A stretch of DNA of 60,239 nt from Halobacillus sp. Nhm2S1. Lineage in GTDB: Bacteria > Bacillota > Bacilli > Bacillales > Halobacillaceae. Below the pieces are notes generated by a model, which worked only from the letters and a program-made list of their open reading frames with translations, did not search any database and was not told the DNA's origin. Each line of letters opens with the position of its first letter. Within the stretch, counting starts at the first letter, position 1. Position numbers and translations under genes: made by a program. The stretch is taken from the NCBI RefSeq assembly GCF_019599545.1, contig NZ_JAIEZV010000007.1, positions 1 through 60,239 of the forward strand, written 5' to 3'. Shown in pieces: positions 41,916-50,633 of the stretch.

Positions 41916-42452
41916 TTATAATTTTTCGATTTGGGTAAAGTCTAACTCTACCGGGGTTTCACGCCCGAACATATTGACGTGGACTTTCACTTTTTGTTTG
42001 TCCGTATCAATATATTCAATGGATCCTGTGAAGTTTGCGAAAGGTCCGTCTGTCACCTTAACACTTTCCTTCACATCGAAGTCAACCTCCGCTTTAGGCT
42101 GTTCGTTCATACCCATGCGCTTAAGAACCGTTTCTACTTCTTCAGGCAGGAGAGGGATCGGCTTGGATCCAGAACCGGTGGATCCCACGAAACCAGTCAC
42201 ACCTGGTGTATTTCGGACCACGTACCAGGAATCATCTGTCATGACCATTTCAGCCAATACATACCCAGGGAACACCTTTTTCTTGGCTACTTTCCTTTTG
42301 CCATTCTTAATTTCTGCTTCTTCGTCCTCGGGAACAAGAACACGAAAGATCTTGTCTTCCATTCCCATTGATTCCACACGCTTCTCCAGGTTTGTTTTTA
42401 CCTTGTTCTCATATCCTGAATAGGTGTGCACTACATACCATCTTTTTTCCAT
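41916..42452 (-). CDS. nusG: Transcription factor NusG
   Basis: NusG binds the RNA polymerase clamp helices and affects pausing and, in Bacillus, promotes pausing at T-rich sites. The 178-residue protein has the NGN domain (MEKRWYVVHTYSGYENKVK; FPGYVLAEM) and a C-terminal KOW domain (VKVTDGPFANFTGSIEYID). ATG 42452 agrees with the family start, but no Shine-Dalgarno lies at normal spacing: the nearest GGGAGG is ~26 nt upstream across a small hairpin. Confidence 0.98.
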   Translation of the reverse strand: MEKRWYVVHTYSGYENKVKTNLEKRVESMGMEDKIFRVLVPEDEEAEIKNGKRKVAKKKVFPGYVLAEMVMTDDSWYVVRNTPGVTGFVGSTGSGSKPIPLLPEEVETVLKRMGMNEQPKAEVDFDVKESVKVTDGPFANFTGSIEYIDTDKQKVKVHVNMFGRETPVELDFTQIEKL

Positions 42453-42484
42453 ATTCGCAGGACAAGTGCTTGCCCTTCCCTCCC
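42453..42484 (-). promoter_or_regulatory. nusG ribosome binding site split from the start by a hairpin
   Basis: Reading the minus strand, GGGAGG (42484-42479) is followed by AGGGCAA (42476-42470), a GCAC loop and TTGTCCT (42465-42459), then GCGAAT and the ATG. Folding of the 7-bp stem would bring GGAGG to an effective spacing of 8 nt. Confidence 0.5.
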
Positions 42485-42486
42485 TT

Positions 42487-42514
42487 ATACTAGAGTTGAT
42501 GAATATTACTCCAA
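42487..42514 (-). promoter_or_regulatory. Possible nusG promoter
   Basis: TTGGAG (42509-42514), 16-bp spacer and TAGTAT (42487-42492). A start about 7 nt past the -10 would remove part of the GGGAGG site, so either this promoter is not used or the start is further upstream. Confidence 0.3.
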
Positions 42515-42518
42515 CATG

Positions 42519-42543
42519 AAAAAACCCGCTGGACGGGTTTTTT
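42519..42543 (-). terminator. Terminator between secE and nusG
   Basis: A perfect stem AAAAAACCCG (42519-42528) / CGGGTTTTTT (42534-42543) with a 5-nt loop and U-rich end. It is 39 bp after the secE stop and should at least partly separate secE from nusG. Confidence 0.8.
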
Positions 42544-42581
42544 GTAAGTCTATCTCCTATTATAGCATAAAATCCACTCTA

Positions 42582-42758
42582 CTATTCTTGAGCAATGAGT
42601 TCAAGCACCTGGGAAATCCCAAGATCTACAATAGCGAAGAATACAGCTACGAAAGCGACAGTTAAAATAACCGTAACCGTGTACTTATACAGTTCCTGAC
42701 CTTTAGGCCAGCTCACCTTCTTCATCTCTCGTGCTACATTCTTGAAGAACTTAAACAT
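42582..42758 (-). CDS. secE: Protein translocase subunit SecE
   Basis: SecE clamps the SecY channel. From ATG 42758 the protein is 58 residues, a Gram-positive single-span SecE: cytoplasmic MFKFFKNVAREMKKVSWPKG with the conserved KKVSWP amphipathic helix, then one membrane helix (about residues 29-52). GGGGG lies 9 nt upstream. Order rpmG-secE-nusG is conserved. Confidence 0.95.
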   Translation of the reverse strand: MFKFFKNVAREMKKVSWPKGQELYKYTVTVILTVAFVAVFFAIVDLGISQVLELIAQE

Positions 42759-42798
42759 GCTGTAATACCCCCAAACTTGCGCCAACTGGCTTCCTTCT

Positions 42799-42948
42799 CT
42801 ATTTCGTCTCGCGATGTAAAGTATGCGTTCCGCACTTTTTACAAAACTTGCGGACTTCAAGACGTTCGGATTGGTTGGATCGATTTATATATGAACTATA
42901 ATTCCGACTTAAACATTCTGTACAAGCTAAAATGACTTTTTTTCTCAT
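42799..42948 (-). CDS. rpmG: 50S ribosomal protein L33, zinc type
   Basis: The 49-residue gene encodes [17 protein letters not shown] and ends [15 protein letters not shown]. Two CxxC pairs (C9/C12 and C36/C39) make it the zinc-containing L33 form. Start ATG 42948 is preceded by GAGGTGA. It is the first gene of the rpmG-secE transcript, as rpmGB in B. subtilis. Confidence 0.95.
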   Translation of the reverse strand: MRKKVILACTECLSRNYSSYINRSNQSERLEVRKFCKKCGTHTLHRETK

Positions 42949-42990
42949 TATCCGTCACCTCAATCTAGAGAGGTTTACACATACTCACTA

Positions 42991-43019
42991 AATGTAGCAC
43001 TCTTACCGATTACTGTCAA
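42991..43019 (-). promoter_or_regulatory. Sigma-A promoter of rpmG-secE
   Basis: Perfect TTGACA (43014-43019), 17-bp spacer and TACATT (42991-42996) on the minus strand, just past the sigH stop. Confidence 0.72.
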
Positions 43020-43027
43020 TGCAGCTC

Positions 43028-43684
43028 TTATAGAGTGATTTCGTTGATTTCCAAGTATTTTTCGAGCTTTCTCTTCACACGTTGTAAAGCGTTATCAATA
43101 GATTTCACGTGTCGATCGAGCTCGACCGAAATCTCCTGGTAGGAACGTCCGTCCAAGTAGAGGGTCAGCACTTTTTTCTCTAAGTCACTTAATAACTCCG
43201 ACATTTTCTCTTCCATATCAGAGAACTTTTCTTTATTAACAATCAATTCTTGTGGGTCGATAGCTTTTGAACCAGCGATGACATCCAGTAATGTCCGATC
43301 TGATTCCTCATCATAAATAGGCTTGTCCAAAGAGACGTAGGAATTCAATGGGATATGCTTCTGTCTTGTGGCGGTTTTAATTGCGGTGATAATTTGACGG
43401 GTGACACATAACTCTGCAAAGGCTTTGAAGGAAGATAGTTTGCCTTCTCTGTAATCGCGGATGGCTTTGTAAAGACCGATCATCCCTTCCTGGACGATAT
43501 CCTCCCGATCTGCGCCAATCAGAAAGTAAGTCCGAGCTTTCGCGCGCACAAAATTCTTGTACTTATTGATCAAGTAATCTAGCGCCTGGACTTGTCCTTG
43601 ATTGATCCGTTCAACGACTTCTTCGTCATCAAGCTTGCTAAGATCCAAATCGTTGATGCTTTTCTCCGTTTGTAAGATGCTCAC
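43028..43684 (-). CDS. sigH: RNA polymerase sigma-H factor
   Basis: SigH (Spo0H) directs transition-state and early sporulation genes. The 218-residue sigma-70-family protein has region 2 (DYLINKYKNFVRAKARTYFL, DREDIVQEGMIGLYKAIRDY) and region 4 with the helix-turn-helix (GRSYQEISVELDRHVKSIDN). GTG 43684 is the start, GGAGG 8 nt upstream. It lies between rae1 and rpmG as in B. subtilis. Confidence 0.97.
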   Translation of the reverse strand: MSILQTEKSINDLDLSKLDDEEVVERINQGQVQALDYLINKYKNFVRAKARTYFLIGADREDIVQEGMIGLYKAIRDYREGKLSSFKAFAELCVTRQIITAIKTATRQKHIPLNSYVSLDKPIYDEESDRTLLDVIAGSKAIDPQELIVNKEKFSDMEEKMSELLSDLEKKVLTLYLDGRSYQEISVELDRHVKSIDNALQRVKRKLEKYLEINEITL

Positions 43685-43722
43685 ACAGGATCCCTCCGAC
43701 CGTGCTACCTCAATATAGCAAT

Positions 43723-43752
43723 ATTATACAGTACGATTCTGAAAAGCGTCAA
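43723..43752 (-). promoter_or_regulatory. Sigma-A promoter of sigH
   Basis: TTGACG (43747-43752), 18-bp spacer and perfect TATAAT (43723-43728) on the minus strand. In B. subtilis the sigH promoter is sigma-A dependent and AbrB-repressed; the AT-rich surroundings would allow that, but no specific site can be named. Confidence 0.72.
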
Positions 43753-43765
43753 CAAGTTGTCAGAA

Positions 43766-44275
43766 TTATTTATCTCCTCGCCGCCATTTCTCAAAAAGTT
43801 CCCTGACCTCTTTATTGATTGGAATCTTAGATTGATAAGGATATTGATTCTGGCTTTCGACATCTTTCTCTATTTGGTTTTCAATATTTTTCACTTCGAT
43901 ATACAGCTCTCTTGCTGATTTCCTGAAGGCTCCCTGCCCGAAAATGGTTCGTTGTTCCGCATAATCTGACGTCGCTACATAAACTTGTGTACGAACATCA
44001 TTCAATTCTCCAGCCAGCTTTTCGATTCGTTCATCAGCGGTTTCATTTTCTTTTGTAAAGATGACTTCCACTTTGTAATTTTTTTGTTTTTTTTCAACTC
44101 CCCGGACATGATAAGCATCAAAAACAACCATGATCCGGTCCCCGGTATAAGATTGATACTCCGCCATCATTTCTATAAGGAGATCCCGGGCCTGCCCGAG
44201 ATCTTTTTCCTTTAAACTTTTCAATTCCGGCCAAGCGCCAATCATGTTATATCCATCGACGATTAAGACGTTCAT
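43766..44275 (-). CDS. rae1: Rae1 (YacP), NYN-domain ribosome-associated endoribonuclease
   Basis: Rae1 cleaves mRNA in the ribosomal A site in B. subtilis. The 169-residue PIN-like NYN protein has the acidic active-site residues in MNVLIVDGYNMI (D7), VVFDAYHV (D52), ETADERIEKL and VATSDYAEQ. It lies 3 bp after rlmB, in the cysE-cysS-mrnC-rlmB-rae1 operon. Confidence 0.93.
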   Translation of the reverse strand: MNVLIVDGYNMIGAWPELKSLKEKDLGQARDLLIEMMAEYQSYTGDRIMVVFDAYHVRGVEKKQKNYKVEVIFTKENETADERIEKLAGELNDVRTQVYVATSDYAEQRTIFGQGAFRKSARELYIEVKNIENQIEKDVESQNQYPYQSKIPINKEVRELFEKWRRGDK

Positions 44276-44278
44276 GCC

Positions 44279-45022
44279 TTACTCCCCTAACGGATGACGC
44301 TTCCTGTAAACTTCGTACATTAAAAGGGAAGCCGCTACAGACGCATTCAAAGAAGTCACTTCTCCAGCCATCGGCAGGCTGACGGTCCAGTCGCATTTAT
44401 CTTTCGTTAATCGGCTCATGCCGCGGCCTTCACTTCCAATGACGAGGGCAATTGGCATGTTCCCGTCAAGCTGGCGGTAATCCTCCGTGCCAACAGCATC
44501 AGTTCCGACGACCCAGACAAACCTTTCTTTTAGCTCATCAATGGTCCTGGCAAGGTTCGTTACACGAGCAACCGGAATATATTCAATCGCACCTGTCGAC
44601 GTTTTCGCAACAGTTGCCGTTAAAGACACCGAACGCCTCTTCGGAATGATAACCCCATGTGCTCCTGCCGCATCTGCCGTCCGCAGAATGGAACCGAGGT
44701 TATGAGGATCTTCAATTTCATCACATATAATGAAAAATGGAGGCTCGTCCTTTTCTTCCGCTTTCGCAAATAAATCTTCCAAATCACTGTATTCATACGC
44801 AGCTACAGAAGCAATGACCCCCTGGTGGTTTCCATCAACAAGCTGATCTATTTTCTTCTTCGGCACTTTTTGGACAATGAGTCCCTGTTCTTTGGCCAGC
44901 TGTTCAAGCTTTTTATACGCCTGGTGCTGCAGTTGATCTGATACCATCACTTTATTGATCGGTCTGCCTGACCGGATGGCTTCCTGGACTGAATTCTTTC
45001 CGATGATCCATTCTCCATTCAT
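44279..45022 (-). CDS. rlmB: 23S rRNA (guanosine-2'-O) methyltransferase RlmB
   Basis: The 247-residue SPOUT enzyme has an N-terminal L30e-like substrate-binding domain (residues 1-80) and the knotted domain with motif DPHNLGSILRTADAAGAHGV, LVIGSEGRGMSRL and SLNASVAASLLMYE. It methylates G2251-equivalent in the 23S P loop by family knowledge. Its ATG overlaps the end of mrnC by one base. Confidence 0.96.
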   Translation of the reverse strand: MNGEWIIGKNSVQEAIRSGRPINKVMVSDQLQHQAYKKLEQLAKEQGLIVQKVPKKKIDQLVDGNHQGVIASVAAYEYSDLEDLFAKAEEKDEPPFFIICDEIEDPHNLGSILRTADAAGAHGVIIPKRRSVSLTATVAKTSTGAIEYIPVARVTNLARTIDELKERFVWVVGTDAVGTEDYRQLDGNMPIALVIGSEGRGMSRLTKDKCDWTVSLPMAGEVTSLNASVAASLLMYEVYRKRHPLGE

Positions 45023-45426
45023 TACGCTTCACTCCTTTCTTCAACAATTTGAATGGCATGTTGTATCAATGTTTCCAGCCGCTTCGTTTGTCCGGATAAA
45101 TATAAATACCCCAACACCGCTTCGAATGCGGTCGAATATCGATAGGTCTGTACGTTGGTGTTCTTAGGGACGGATCCAGATTTTGCGTTCCGCCCCCTTC
45201 TAAGCACACCTTCCTCTTCTTCCGTGAGCCTTCCTTCTTCCTGCCATACACGGACAACATCCGCCTGTGACACAGCAGACACGAACCGGATCGCTGCCTG
45301 GTGGAGGTGTTGAGGCATAACCTCTCCTTTTTCAAGCAGATGCTCCCTGACGTAAAGCTCATACACAGAGTCGCCCATATAGGCGAGAGCAAGACTCTTC
45401 ATCTGTTTCGCATTTGCGATCGTCAT
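45022..45426 (-). CDS. mrnC: Mini-ribonuclease III
   Basis: Mini-III trims 23S rRNA termini in Bacillus. The 134-residue protein is an RNase III catalytic domain without a dsRNA-binding domain; the signature [20 protein letters not shown] holds the catalytic Asp and Glu partner EAVLGYLYL. The start is ATG 45426 ([10 protein letters not shown]) after GGGGG; an upstream frame overlaps cysS. Confidence 0.93.
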   Translation of the reverse strand: MTIANAKQMKSLALAYMGDSVYELYVREHLLEKGEVMPQHLHQAAIRFVSAVSQADVVRVWQEEGRLTEEEEGVLRRGRNAKSGSVPKNTNVQTYRYSTAFEAVLGYLYLSGQTKRLETLIQHAIQIVEERSEA

Positions 45427-45430
45427 AACC

Positions 45431-46831
45431 TTACCCCCGCTTCCATCTCGTGCCCTGAGAGGTATCTTCAAGGATGATGTTACGGTCTTTCAACTCATCA
45501 CGAATTTCATCGGCACGCGCGAAGTCACGGTTCTTTCTCGCTTGCTTACGCTCTTCGATCAGAGCATCCACTTCCTCATCAAGCAACTCTTCCTGCGCCT
45601 GGAGCGGAATGCCGAGGACCCCTGTCAATTCTTCGAACAACTCTTCAAAAGCCGTTAAGACCTTTTCATGAGTCTGGTCCTCCTGCAAATATAAGTTCGC
45701 AGCTTTAGTTAAATCGAACAAGACGGAAATCGCATTCGCTGTGTTAAAGTCATCATCCATTTCCTTAATGAACTGCTCTTTAAAACCAGCCACTTTATCG
45801 AGCCATTCGCTTTGATCTTCCTCCAAACTCATCGTGGAATTTTTCCGGTGTTGAATGTTCTCATACGCATTCTTGATGCGATCAAAGCTGCTTTTCGCCC
45901 CTTTCAACAACTCATCACTGAAGTTGATTGGATGACGGTACTGCACACTCAGCATGAAAAAGCGGATCACTTGAGGATCGTGCTTTTTCACAAGATCATG
46001 GGCAAGAATGAAATTTCCGAGGGACTTCGACATTTTTTCATTATCAATATTAATGTACCCGTTATGCATCCAATAACGGGCAAAAGATTCCCCATTATGT
46101 GCTTCTGATTGAGCGATCTCATTTTCGTGGTGCGGGAACGTCAAATCCTGCCCGCCTGCGTGGATATCGATGGTTTCGCCAAGGTATTTCTTCGCCATCG
46201 CGGAGCACTCGATATGCCAGCCTGGGCGGCCTCTTCCCCAAGGACTATCCCAAGTAATTTCGCCTTCCTTTGCATCTTTCCAAAGGGTGAAGTCAAGCGG
46301 ATCTTCTTTTTTATCCCCAACTTCAATGCGGGAACCGGATCTTAACTCATCAATGGACTGATGGGAAAGCTTCCCGTATTGATCGAAGGAACGGGTACGG
46401 AAATACACGTCTCCTCCCGCTTCATAAGCGAATCCTTTGTCGATCAAACCCTGGATGAAGCTGATGATCTCATCCATGTTTTCCGTCACACGTGGATGAT
46501 CCACGGCTTCTTTGACGCCTAGTGCACCGACGTCCTCTTTGTAAGCCTCAATAAAACGATTGGCGATATCTGTAACACCTTCGCCCATTTCATTCGCTGC
46601 TTTGATCAATTTATCATCAACATCTGTAAAGTTGAGCACATAATGCACATCGTAGCCTCTGTATTCAAAGTACCTTCTCACTGTATCGAATACGATCGCC
46701 GGTCTTGCGTTCCCGATATGAATGTAGTTGTAAACCGTCGGTCCGCATACGTACATTTTCACTTTTCCTTCTTCGAGCGGTTGGAATGGTTCTTTTTTTC
46801 TTGTCAGTGTGTTGTATATGTTAATTGCCAT
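45431..46831 (-). CDS. cysS: Cysteinyl-tRNA synthetase
   Basis: The 466-residue class I synthetase has zinc ligand Cys in [16 protein letters not shown], with HIGN as the HIGH motif, KMSKSLGN (about residue 266) and the Cys/His zinc site in [10 protein letters not shown]. It charges tRNA-Cys and is the second gene of the T-box-controlled cysE-cysS operon; it overlaps cysE by 11 bp. Confidence 0.98.
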   Translation of the reverse strand: MAINIYNTLTRKKEPFQPLEEGKVKMYVCGPTVYNYIHIGNARPAIVFDTVRRYFEYRGYDVHYVLNFTDVDDKLIKAANEMGEGVTDIANRFIEAYKEDVGALGVKEAVDHPRVTENMDEIISFIQGLIDKGFAYEAGGDVYFRTRSFDQYGKLSHQSIDELRSGSRIEVGDKKEDPLDFTLWKDAKEGEITWDSPWGRGRPGWHIECSAMAKKYLGETIDIHAGGQDLTFPHHENEIAQSEAHNGESFARYWMHNGYINIDNEKMSKSLGNFILAHDLVKKHDPQVIRFFMLSVQYRHPINFSDELLKGAKSSFDRIKNAYENIQHRKNSTMSLEEDQSEWLDKVAGFKEQFIKEMDDDFNTANAISVLFDLTKAANLYLQEDQTHEKVLTAFEELFEELTGVLGIPLQAQEELLDEEVDALIEERKQARKNRDFARADEIRDELKDRNIILEDTSQGTRWKRG

Positions 46832-47483
46832 GTTGGTTCACTCCTTTGGTTTCCTCCAATTGTTTACGCAGTTCCGCCATTTCCTTCTCAATCTCGTTCA
46901 GCCGGTCGTACACAGGGTCTGGAAGTTTATGATGGTCCAGGTCCTTCTTCTGAACTTTCTTTCCATCTTGAATGACGACATGACCAGGGATGCCGACGAC
47001 GGTCGAATTGTTCGGAACATCGTGGAGTACAACAGAACCTGCCCCCACTTTAGAGTTTTCCCCAATCGTGATCGACCCCAGCACCTTTGCTCCCGTAGCT
47101 ACTAATGAGTTGTCAAGAAGCGTCGGGTGTCTCTTTCCTTTTTCTTTCCCTGTCCCTCCAAGCGTTACCCCTTGAAAAATCGTTACGTTATCCCCAATCT
47201 CACACGTTTCCCCAATGACAACACCCATGCCATGGTCGATGAAGAAGCGACGTCCGATTTTCGCTCCGGGATGGATTTCAATGCCTGTCAGGAAGCGGCT
47301 CCACTGAGAAATAAGCCGGGCCAGGAAGAAAAACTTCCGTTTGTGACAAGCATGGGCCACCCGATGTGCCCATATCGCATGTAGTCCTGAATACGTCAGG
47401 ATCACTTCAATATAAGAACGAGCAGCAGGATCTTGATCGAACACCACATCGACATCTTCTTTAAACATTTTGAACAGCCCCAT
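46821..47483 (-). CDS. cysE: Serine O-acetyltransferase
   Basis: CysE makes O-acetylserine for cysteine synthesis. The 220-residue left-handed beta-helix enzyme has hexapeptide repeats from [20 protein letters not shown] to [22 protein letters not shown], with catalytic His in DHGMG and the [16 protein letters not shown] active-site loop. The start is ATG 47483 ([10 protein letters not shown]), GGAGG 9 nt upstream. The C-terminal helix (about 190-220) is longer than the core fold. Under T-box control. Confidence 0.97.
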   Translation of the reverse strand: MGLFKMFKEDVDVVFDQDPAARSYIEVILTYSGLHAIWAHRVAHACHKRKFFFLARLISQWSRFLTGIEIHPGAKIGRRFFIDHGMGVVIGETCEIGDNVTIFQGVTLGGTGKEKGKRHPTLLDNSLVATGAKVLGSITIGENSKVGAGSVVLHDVPNNSTVVGIPGHVVIQDGKKVQKKDLDHHKLPDPVYDRLNEIEKEMAELRKQLEETKGVNQHGN

Positions 47484-47521
47484 ACTTGCTCCCCTCCTTG
47501 TACTGAAACAGAAGCGTTCCC

Positions 47522-47778
47522 ATAAAAATAAAAAACGCGTCTCTGTGCCAATGGCACAGAGACGCGTCAAACGTGGTTCCACTCTGTTTGGGATCGGCTA
47601 ATCCGCCTTTCCCCGCTTCACCCTTGATAACGGAAGGTACCCGCTTCAGCGTACTTCGTTCAGCTGAAGACTCCGAGGTGCATTTCAAAGGCTTCTCTAC
47701 GAATCACTTCCAGCCGTGGTGATTCTCTCTGTAGAAGAGAGGGCCTCTTACTTCTCCTCATCAACGTTTCGTATAGGT
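47522..47778 (-). ncRNA. Cysteine-specific T-box riboswitch
   Basis: The leader holds the T-box core TGGAACCACG (47572-47581), an antiterminator pairing ACAGAG with CTCTGT around it, and a competing terminator whose 16-bp arms ACGCGTCTCTGTGCCA and complement (47535-47567) end in UUUUUU. Stem I shows the AGAGAG and GGCTGGAAG boxes and a specifier TGC (47680-47682, in AATGCACC). Uncharged tRNA-Cys should favour read-through into cysE-cysS. Confidence 0.93.
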
Positions 47779-47784
47779 AACTCT

Positions 47785-47813
47785 ACTATATGATATTCTT
47801 TCCCACTTGTGAA
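47785..47813 (-). promoter_or_regulatory. Sigma-A promoter of the cysE operon
   Basis: TTCACA (47808-47813), 17-bp spacer and TATAGT (47785-47790) on the minus strand, ~40 bp ahead of stem I of the T-box. It lies directly at the 3' end of gltX. Confidence 0.68.
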
Positions 47814-47817
47814 TGAA

Positions 47818-49287
47818 TTAAGCTTGCAACTTGCTTAATACATCATTCAGACGGACCGTTACCGTTTCTAGTCCAAGCAAGTGAATCGCATTTGGAAGTT
47901 CAGGACCATGGGTTTGACCTGTTGTCGCTACACGGACAGGCATAAACAACTTCTTCCCTTTATGGCCCGTCTCTTTCTGAACCGCTTTGATTTGTTTTTT
48001 GATGTTTTCAGGTGTGAACTCTTCCAGCTCATGAAGGTTCTTCTTGAACGTTTCCAATACTTCCGGTACTTGTTCTCCTTCAAGGACTTCCATCGCAGCT
48101 TCATCATACTGAATTTCCTGTTTGAAGAACAATTCGGTCAGCTCGACGATTTCTTCCCCGTAGCTCAGTTGTTCCTGATAAAGGCTGATCAGTTCACGCG
48201 CCCACTTACGATCTTCCTCGTTCATATCTTGAGACAAACGTCCAGCCTCAACTAAATGAGGAAGGGCAAGATCGACTACGCGGTCCAGATCAGACGCTTT
48301 GATGTACTGATTGTTCATCCATTTCAGTTTCGCCGGATCGAAAACCGCCGGTGAAGTAGAAAGGCGATCTGCATCGAAGATCTCAACAAGCTTGTCCTGG
48401 GTGAAAATTTCTTCTTCCCCGACTGGTGACCAGCCTAGTAAAGTGATGAAGTTGAAGAGAGCTTCTGGAAGATAGCCAAGATTCTTATACTGCTCAATAA
48501 ACTGAAGAATGTGCTGATCACGCTTACTCAGCTTCTTACGCTCTTCGTTAAGAATCAACGTCATATGACCGAACTTCGGCGCTTCCCAATCGAACGCTTC
48601 ATACACCATCATTTGTTTCGGTGTATTGGAAATATGCTCCTCCCCACGAAGGACGTGTGTAATTTTCATTAAGTAATCATCGATCGCAACAGCGAAATTA
48701 TACGTTGGTGTTCCGTTCTGCTTAACGATGACCCAATCACCAAAATCACTGGATTCAAAAGTGATGTCGCCACGGACGATATCATTGAACGTGTACGTAT
48801 GGTTTTCAGGGACACGGATACGAATACTAGGCTTACGGCCCTCCGCTTCAAATGCGGCGATTTGTTCCTCTGTAAGGTCTCTGTGGGCACCAGAGTATTT
48901 CGGAGCTTCGCCTCGTGCCATTTGCGCTTCACGTTCTGCTTCAAGCTCTTCTGATGTCATATAGCATTTGTAAGCAAGACCGCGTTCCATCAGTTCGTCG
49001 ACATATTTCTTATAAATATCCAGACGTTCCATCTGACGGTAGGGACCATATTCGCCCCCTTTTTCTGAACTCTCATCCCATTCGATTCCCAACCACTTCA
49101 AGTAGTCGAGCTGGCTCTTTTCTCCACCCTCGACGTTTCGCTTTTCATCCGTATCCTCAATACGAATGACTACCTTTCCACCTGCATTTTTCGCATAAAG
49201 GTAGTTGAATAGAGCCGTCCTTGCATTACCAATGTGAAGGTGCCCTGTTGGACTTGGTGCATAGCGCACCCGTACTTCGTTAGACAT
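47818..49287 (-). CDS. gltX: Glutamyl-tRNA synthetase (probably non-discriminating)
   Basis: The 489-residue class I synthetase has HIGH motif PTGHLHIG (about residues 12-19) and KMSKS-like KLSKRD. In Bacillus GltX charges both tRNA-Glu and tRNA-Gln, the latter then amidated by GatCAB; that specificity is family knowledge. GGAG precedes the ATG by 7 nt. It lies 57 bp after ispDF. Confidence 0.97.
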   Translation of the reverse strand: MSNEVRVRYAPSPTGHLHIGNARTALFNYLYAKNAGGKVVIRIEDTDEKRNVEGGEKSQLDYLKWLGIEWDESSEKGGEYGPYRQMERLDIYKKYVDELMERGLAYKCYMTSEELEAEREAQMARGEAPKYSGAHRDLTEEQIAAFEAEGRKPSIRIRVPENHTYTFNDIVRGDITFESSDFGDWVIVKQNGTPTYNFAVAIDDYLMKITHVLRGEEHISNTPKQMMVYEAFDWEAPKFGHMTLILNEERKKLSKRDQHILQFIEQYKNLGYLPEALFNFITLLGWSPVGEEEIFTQDKLVEIFDADRLSTSPAVFDPAKLKWMNNQYIKASDLDRVVDLALPHLVEAGRLSQDMNEEDRKWARELISLYQEQLSYGEEIVELTELFFKQEIQYDEAAMEVLEGEQVPEVLETFKKNLHELEEFTPENIKKQIKAVQKETGHKGKKLFMPVRVATTGQTHGPELPNAIHLLGLETVTVRLNDVLSKLQA

Positions 49288-49344
49288 AATTGTTCTCCTT
49301 TCCTATTCCGGTCTATATCCTTGACTTATTTTATCATTTTTTGT

Positions 49345-50535
49345 TTAGGAATGCTGATTATTTTGCAAAAGGACGACTGCCTGTGCGGCAATTCCTTCTT
49401 TCCGGCCCGTAAAACCGAGTTTTTCTGTCGTCGTTGCTTTCACGTTGATCCGTCCAGGTTCCACTCTAAGGAGGGAAGCGATATTTTCACGGATTTTTTC
49501 AATATATGGAGCCATTTTAGGGGCTTGGGCAATGACCGTACAATCCATATTCCCAAGTTCATACCCATGCTCTGTCACGATATCCCACACGTGCTGAAGC
49601 AATTTGCCGGAGTCTGCATCTTTAAATGCCGGATCGGTGTCTGGAAAATGTTTACCGATGTCTCCTTCGCCTATTGCTCCAAGACAGGCATCTGCAATGG
49701 TGTGAAGCAGAACATCTGCATCTGAATGGCCGAGCAGGCCTTTCTCATGTGGGATTTCAATACCTCCGATGATACATGGACGTCCTTCCGTCAACTGGTG
49801 TACATCAAATCCTTGGCCGACACGAAACATAGGGCCATCCTCCACCTTTCCTTTTGTTTGGTTACTCAAGTAAGCTTGGGCTTTATGTAAATCTTCCGGA
49901 GTCGTAAGCTTGATATTGTCATAGCTTCCCTTTACGATGGCCACTTCTTTATCCAACCGCTCCACGAGGGAAGCATCATCTGTGCCGTAGTATCTGCTTT
50001 TCCTCGCCTGTTCATGCGCTTCATAAATTAAATCATAAGCGAAGGCTTGAGGCGTCTGAGCTGCCCATAGCGTACTTCTATCCAGTGTATTCAAACCATG
50101 ATCCGACTTCTGCTTAATTGTATCCGTCACAGGGACAGCAAGAAGAGCGGCCTCTTTTTCGTATGCCGTCACAGAAAGTTCGTGTAATAGCTCTTGCGGT
50201 ACGAACGGGCGCGCCCCGTCATGAATAAACACAGGAAGCTCTCTGTTCCGAACGGCCCGGAGCCCTTCAAATACACTATCCTGCCGTTCTGCTCCACCAT
50301 CGACGAGGTGAACCGGCTGACGGAGCGGATATTCTTTTAGAAGTTCTTCCATCTGAGACCGTTCGCGCTCATTGGTTACTAGGATCAACTCTTCACACCA
50401 CTCATCTTGATCAAAGGCGGAAAGAGTATGACAGATCAACGGCTGGTCCCCGATTTTTAAGAACTGTTTATTGCGACCTGCGAGCATCCGTTTGCCCTGG
50501 CCTGCCGCAAGTATAATGGCTGTATATTTTTTCAT
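49345..50535 (-). CDS. ispDF: Bifunctional IspD-IspF fusion of the MEP isoprenoid pathway
   Basis: One 396-residue frame joins IspD (residues 1-235; [30 protein letters not shown]), which makes CDP-methylerythritol, to IspF (from about residue 236; GQGFDVHQ metal ligands, [33 protein letters not shown]), which makes the cyclodiphosphate. Both halves look complete and catalytically intact. In B. subtilis ispD and ispF are separate adjacent genes. Here the linker still encodes GGAGG (49843-49839) 8 nt before an in-frame ATG at 49830 ([12 protein letters not shown]), exactly where a separate ispF of 161 residues would start, so internal initiation may also yield free IspF. Confidence 0.93.
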   Translation of the reverse strand: MKKYTAIILAAGQGKRMLAGRNKQFLKIGDQPLICHTLSAFDQDEWCEELILVTNERERSQMEELLKEYPLRQPVHLVDGGAERQDSVFEGLRAVRNRELPVFIHDGARPFVPQELLHELSVTAYEKEAALLAVPVTDTIKQKSDHGLNTLDRSTLWAAQTPQAFAYDLIYEAHEQARKSRYYGTDDASLVERLDKEVAIVKGSYDNIKLTTPEDLHKAQAYLSNQTKGKVEDGPMFRVGQGFDVHQLTEGRPCIIGGIEIPHEKGLLGHSDADVLLHTIADACLGAIGEGDIGKHFPDTDPAFKDADSGKLLQHVWDIVTEHGYELGNMDCTVIAQAPKMAPYIEKIRENIASLLRVEPGRINVKATTTEKLGFTGRKEGIAAQAVVLLQNNQHS

Positions 50536-50574
50536 GCGTATCCATCCTACGTTTGTTTAGACGTTCATAAAACA

Positions 50575-50608
50575 ACAAAAGCGATAACACGCATGTTATC
50601 ACTTTTGT
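50575..50608 (-). terminator. Terminator-like hairpin between yacL and ispDF
   Basis: A 14-bp stem, ACAAAAGCGATAAC (50575-50588) / GTTATCACTTTTGT (50595-50608) with one wobble pair. The minus strand continues TGTTTT. It lies ~25 bp after yacL and implies ispDF is at least partly independent. Confidence 0.72.
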
Positions 50609-50633
50609 CATTCTCTATTTGTTTATACCGTTT

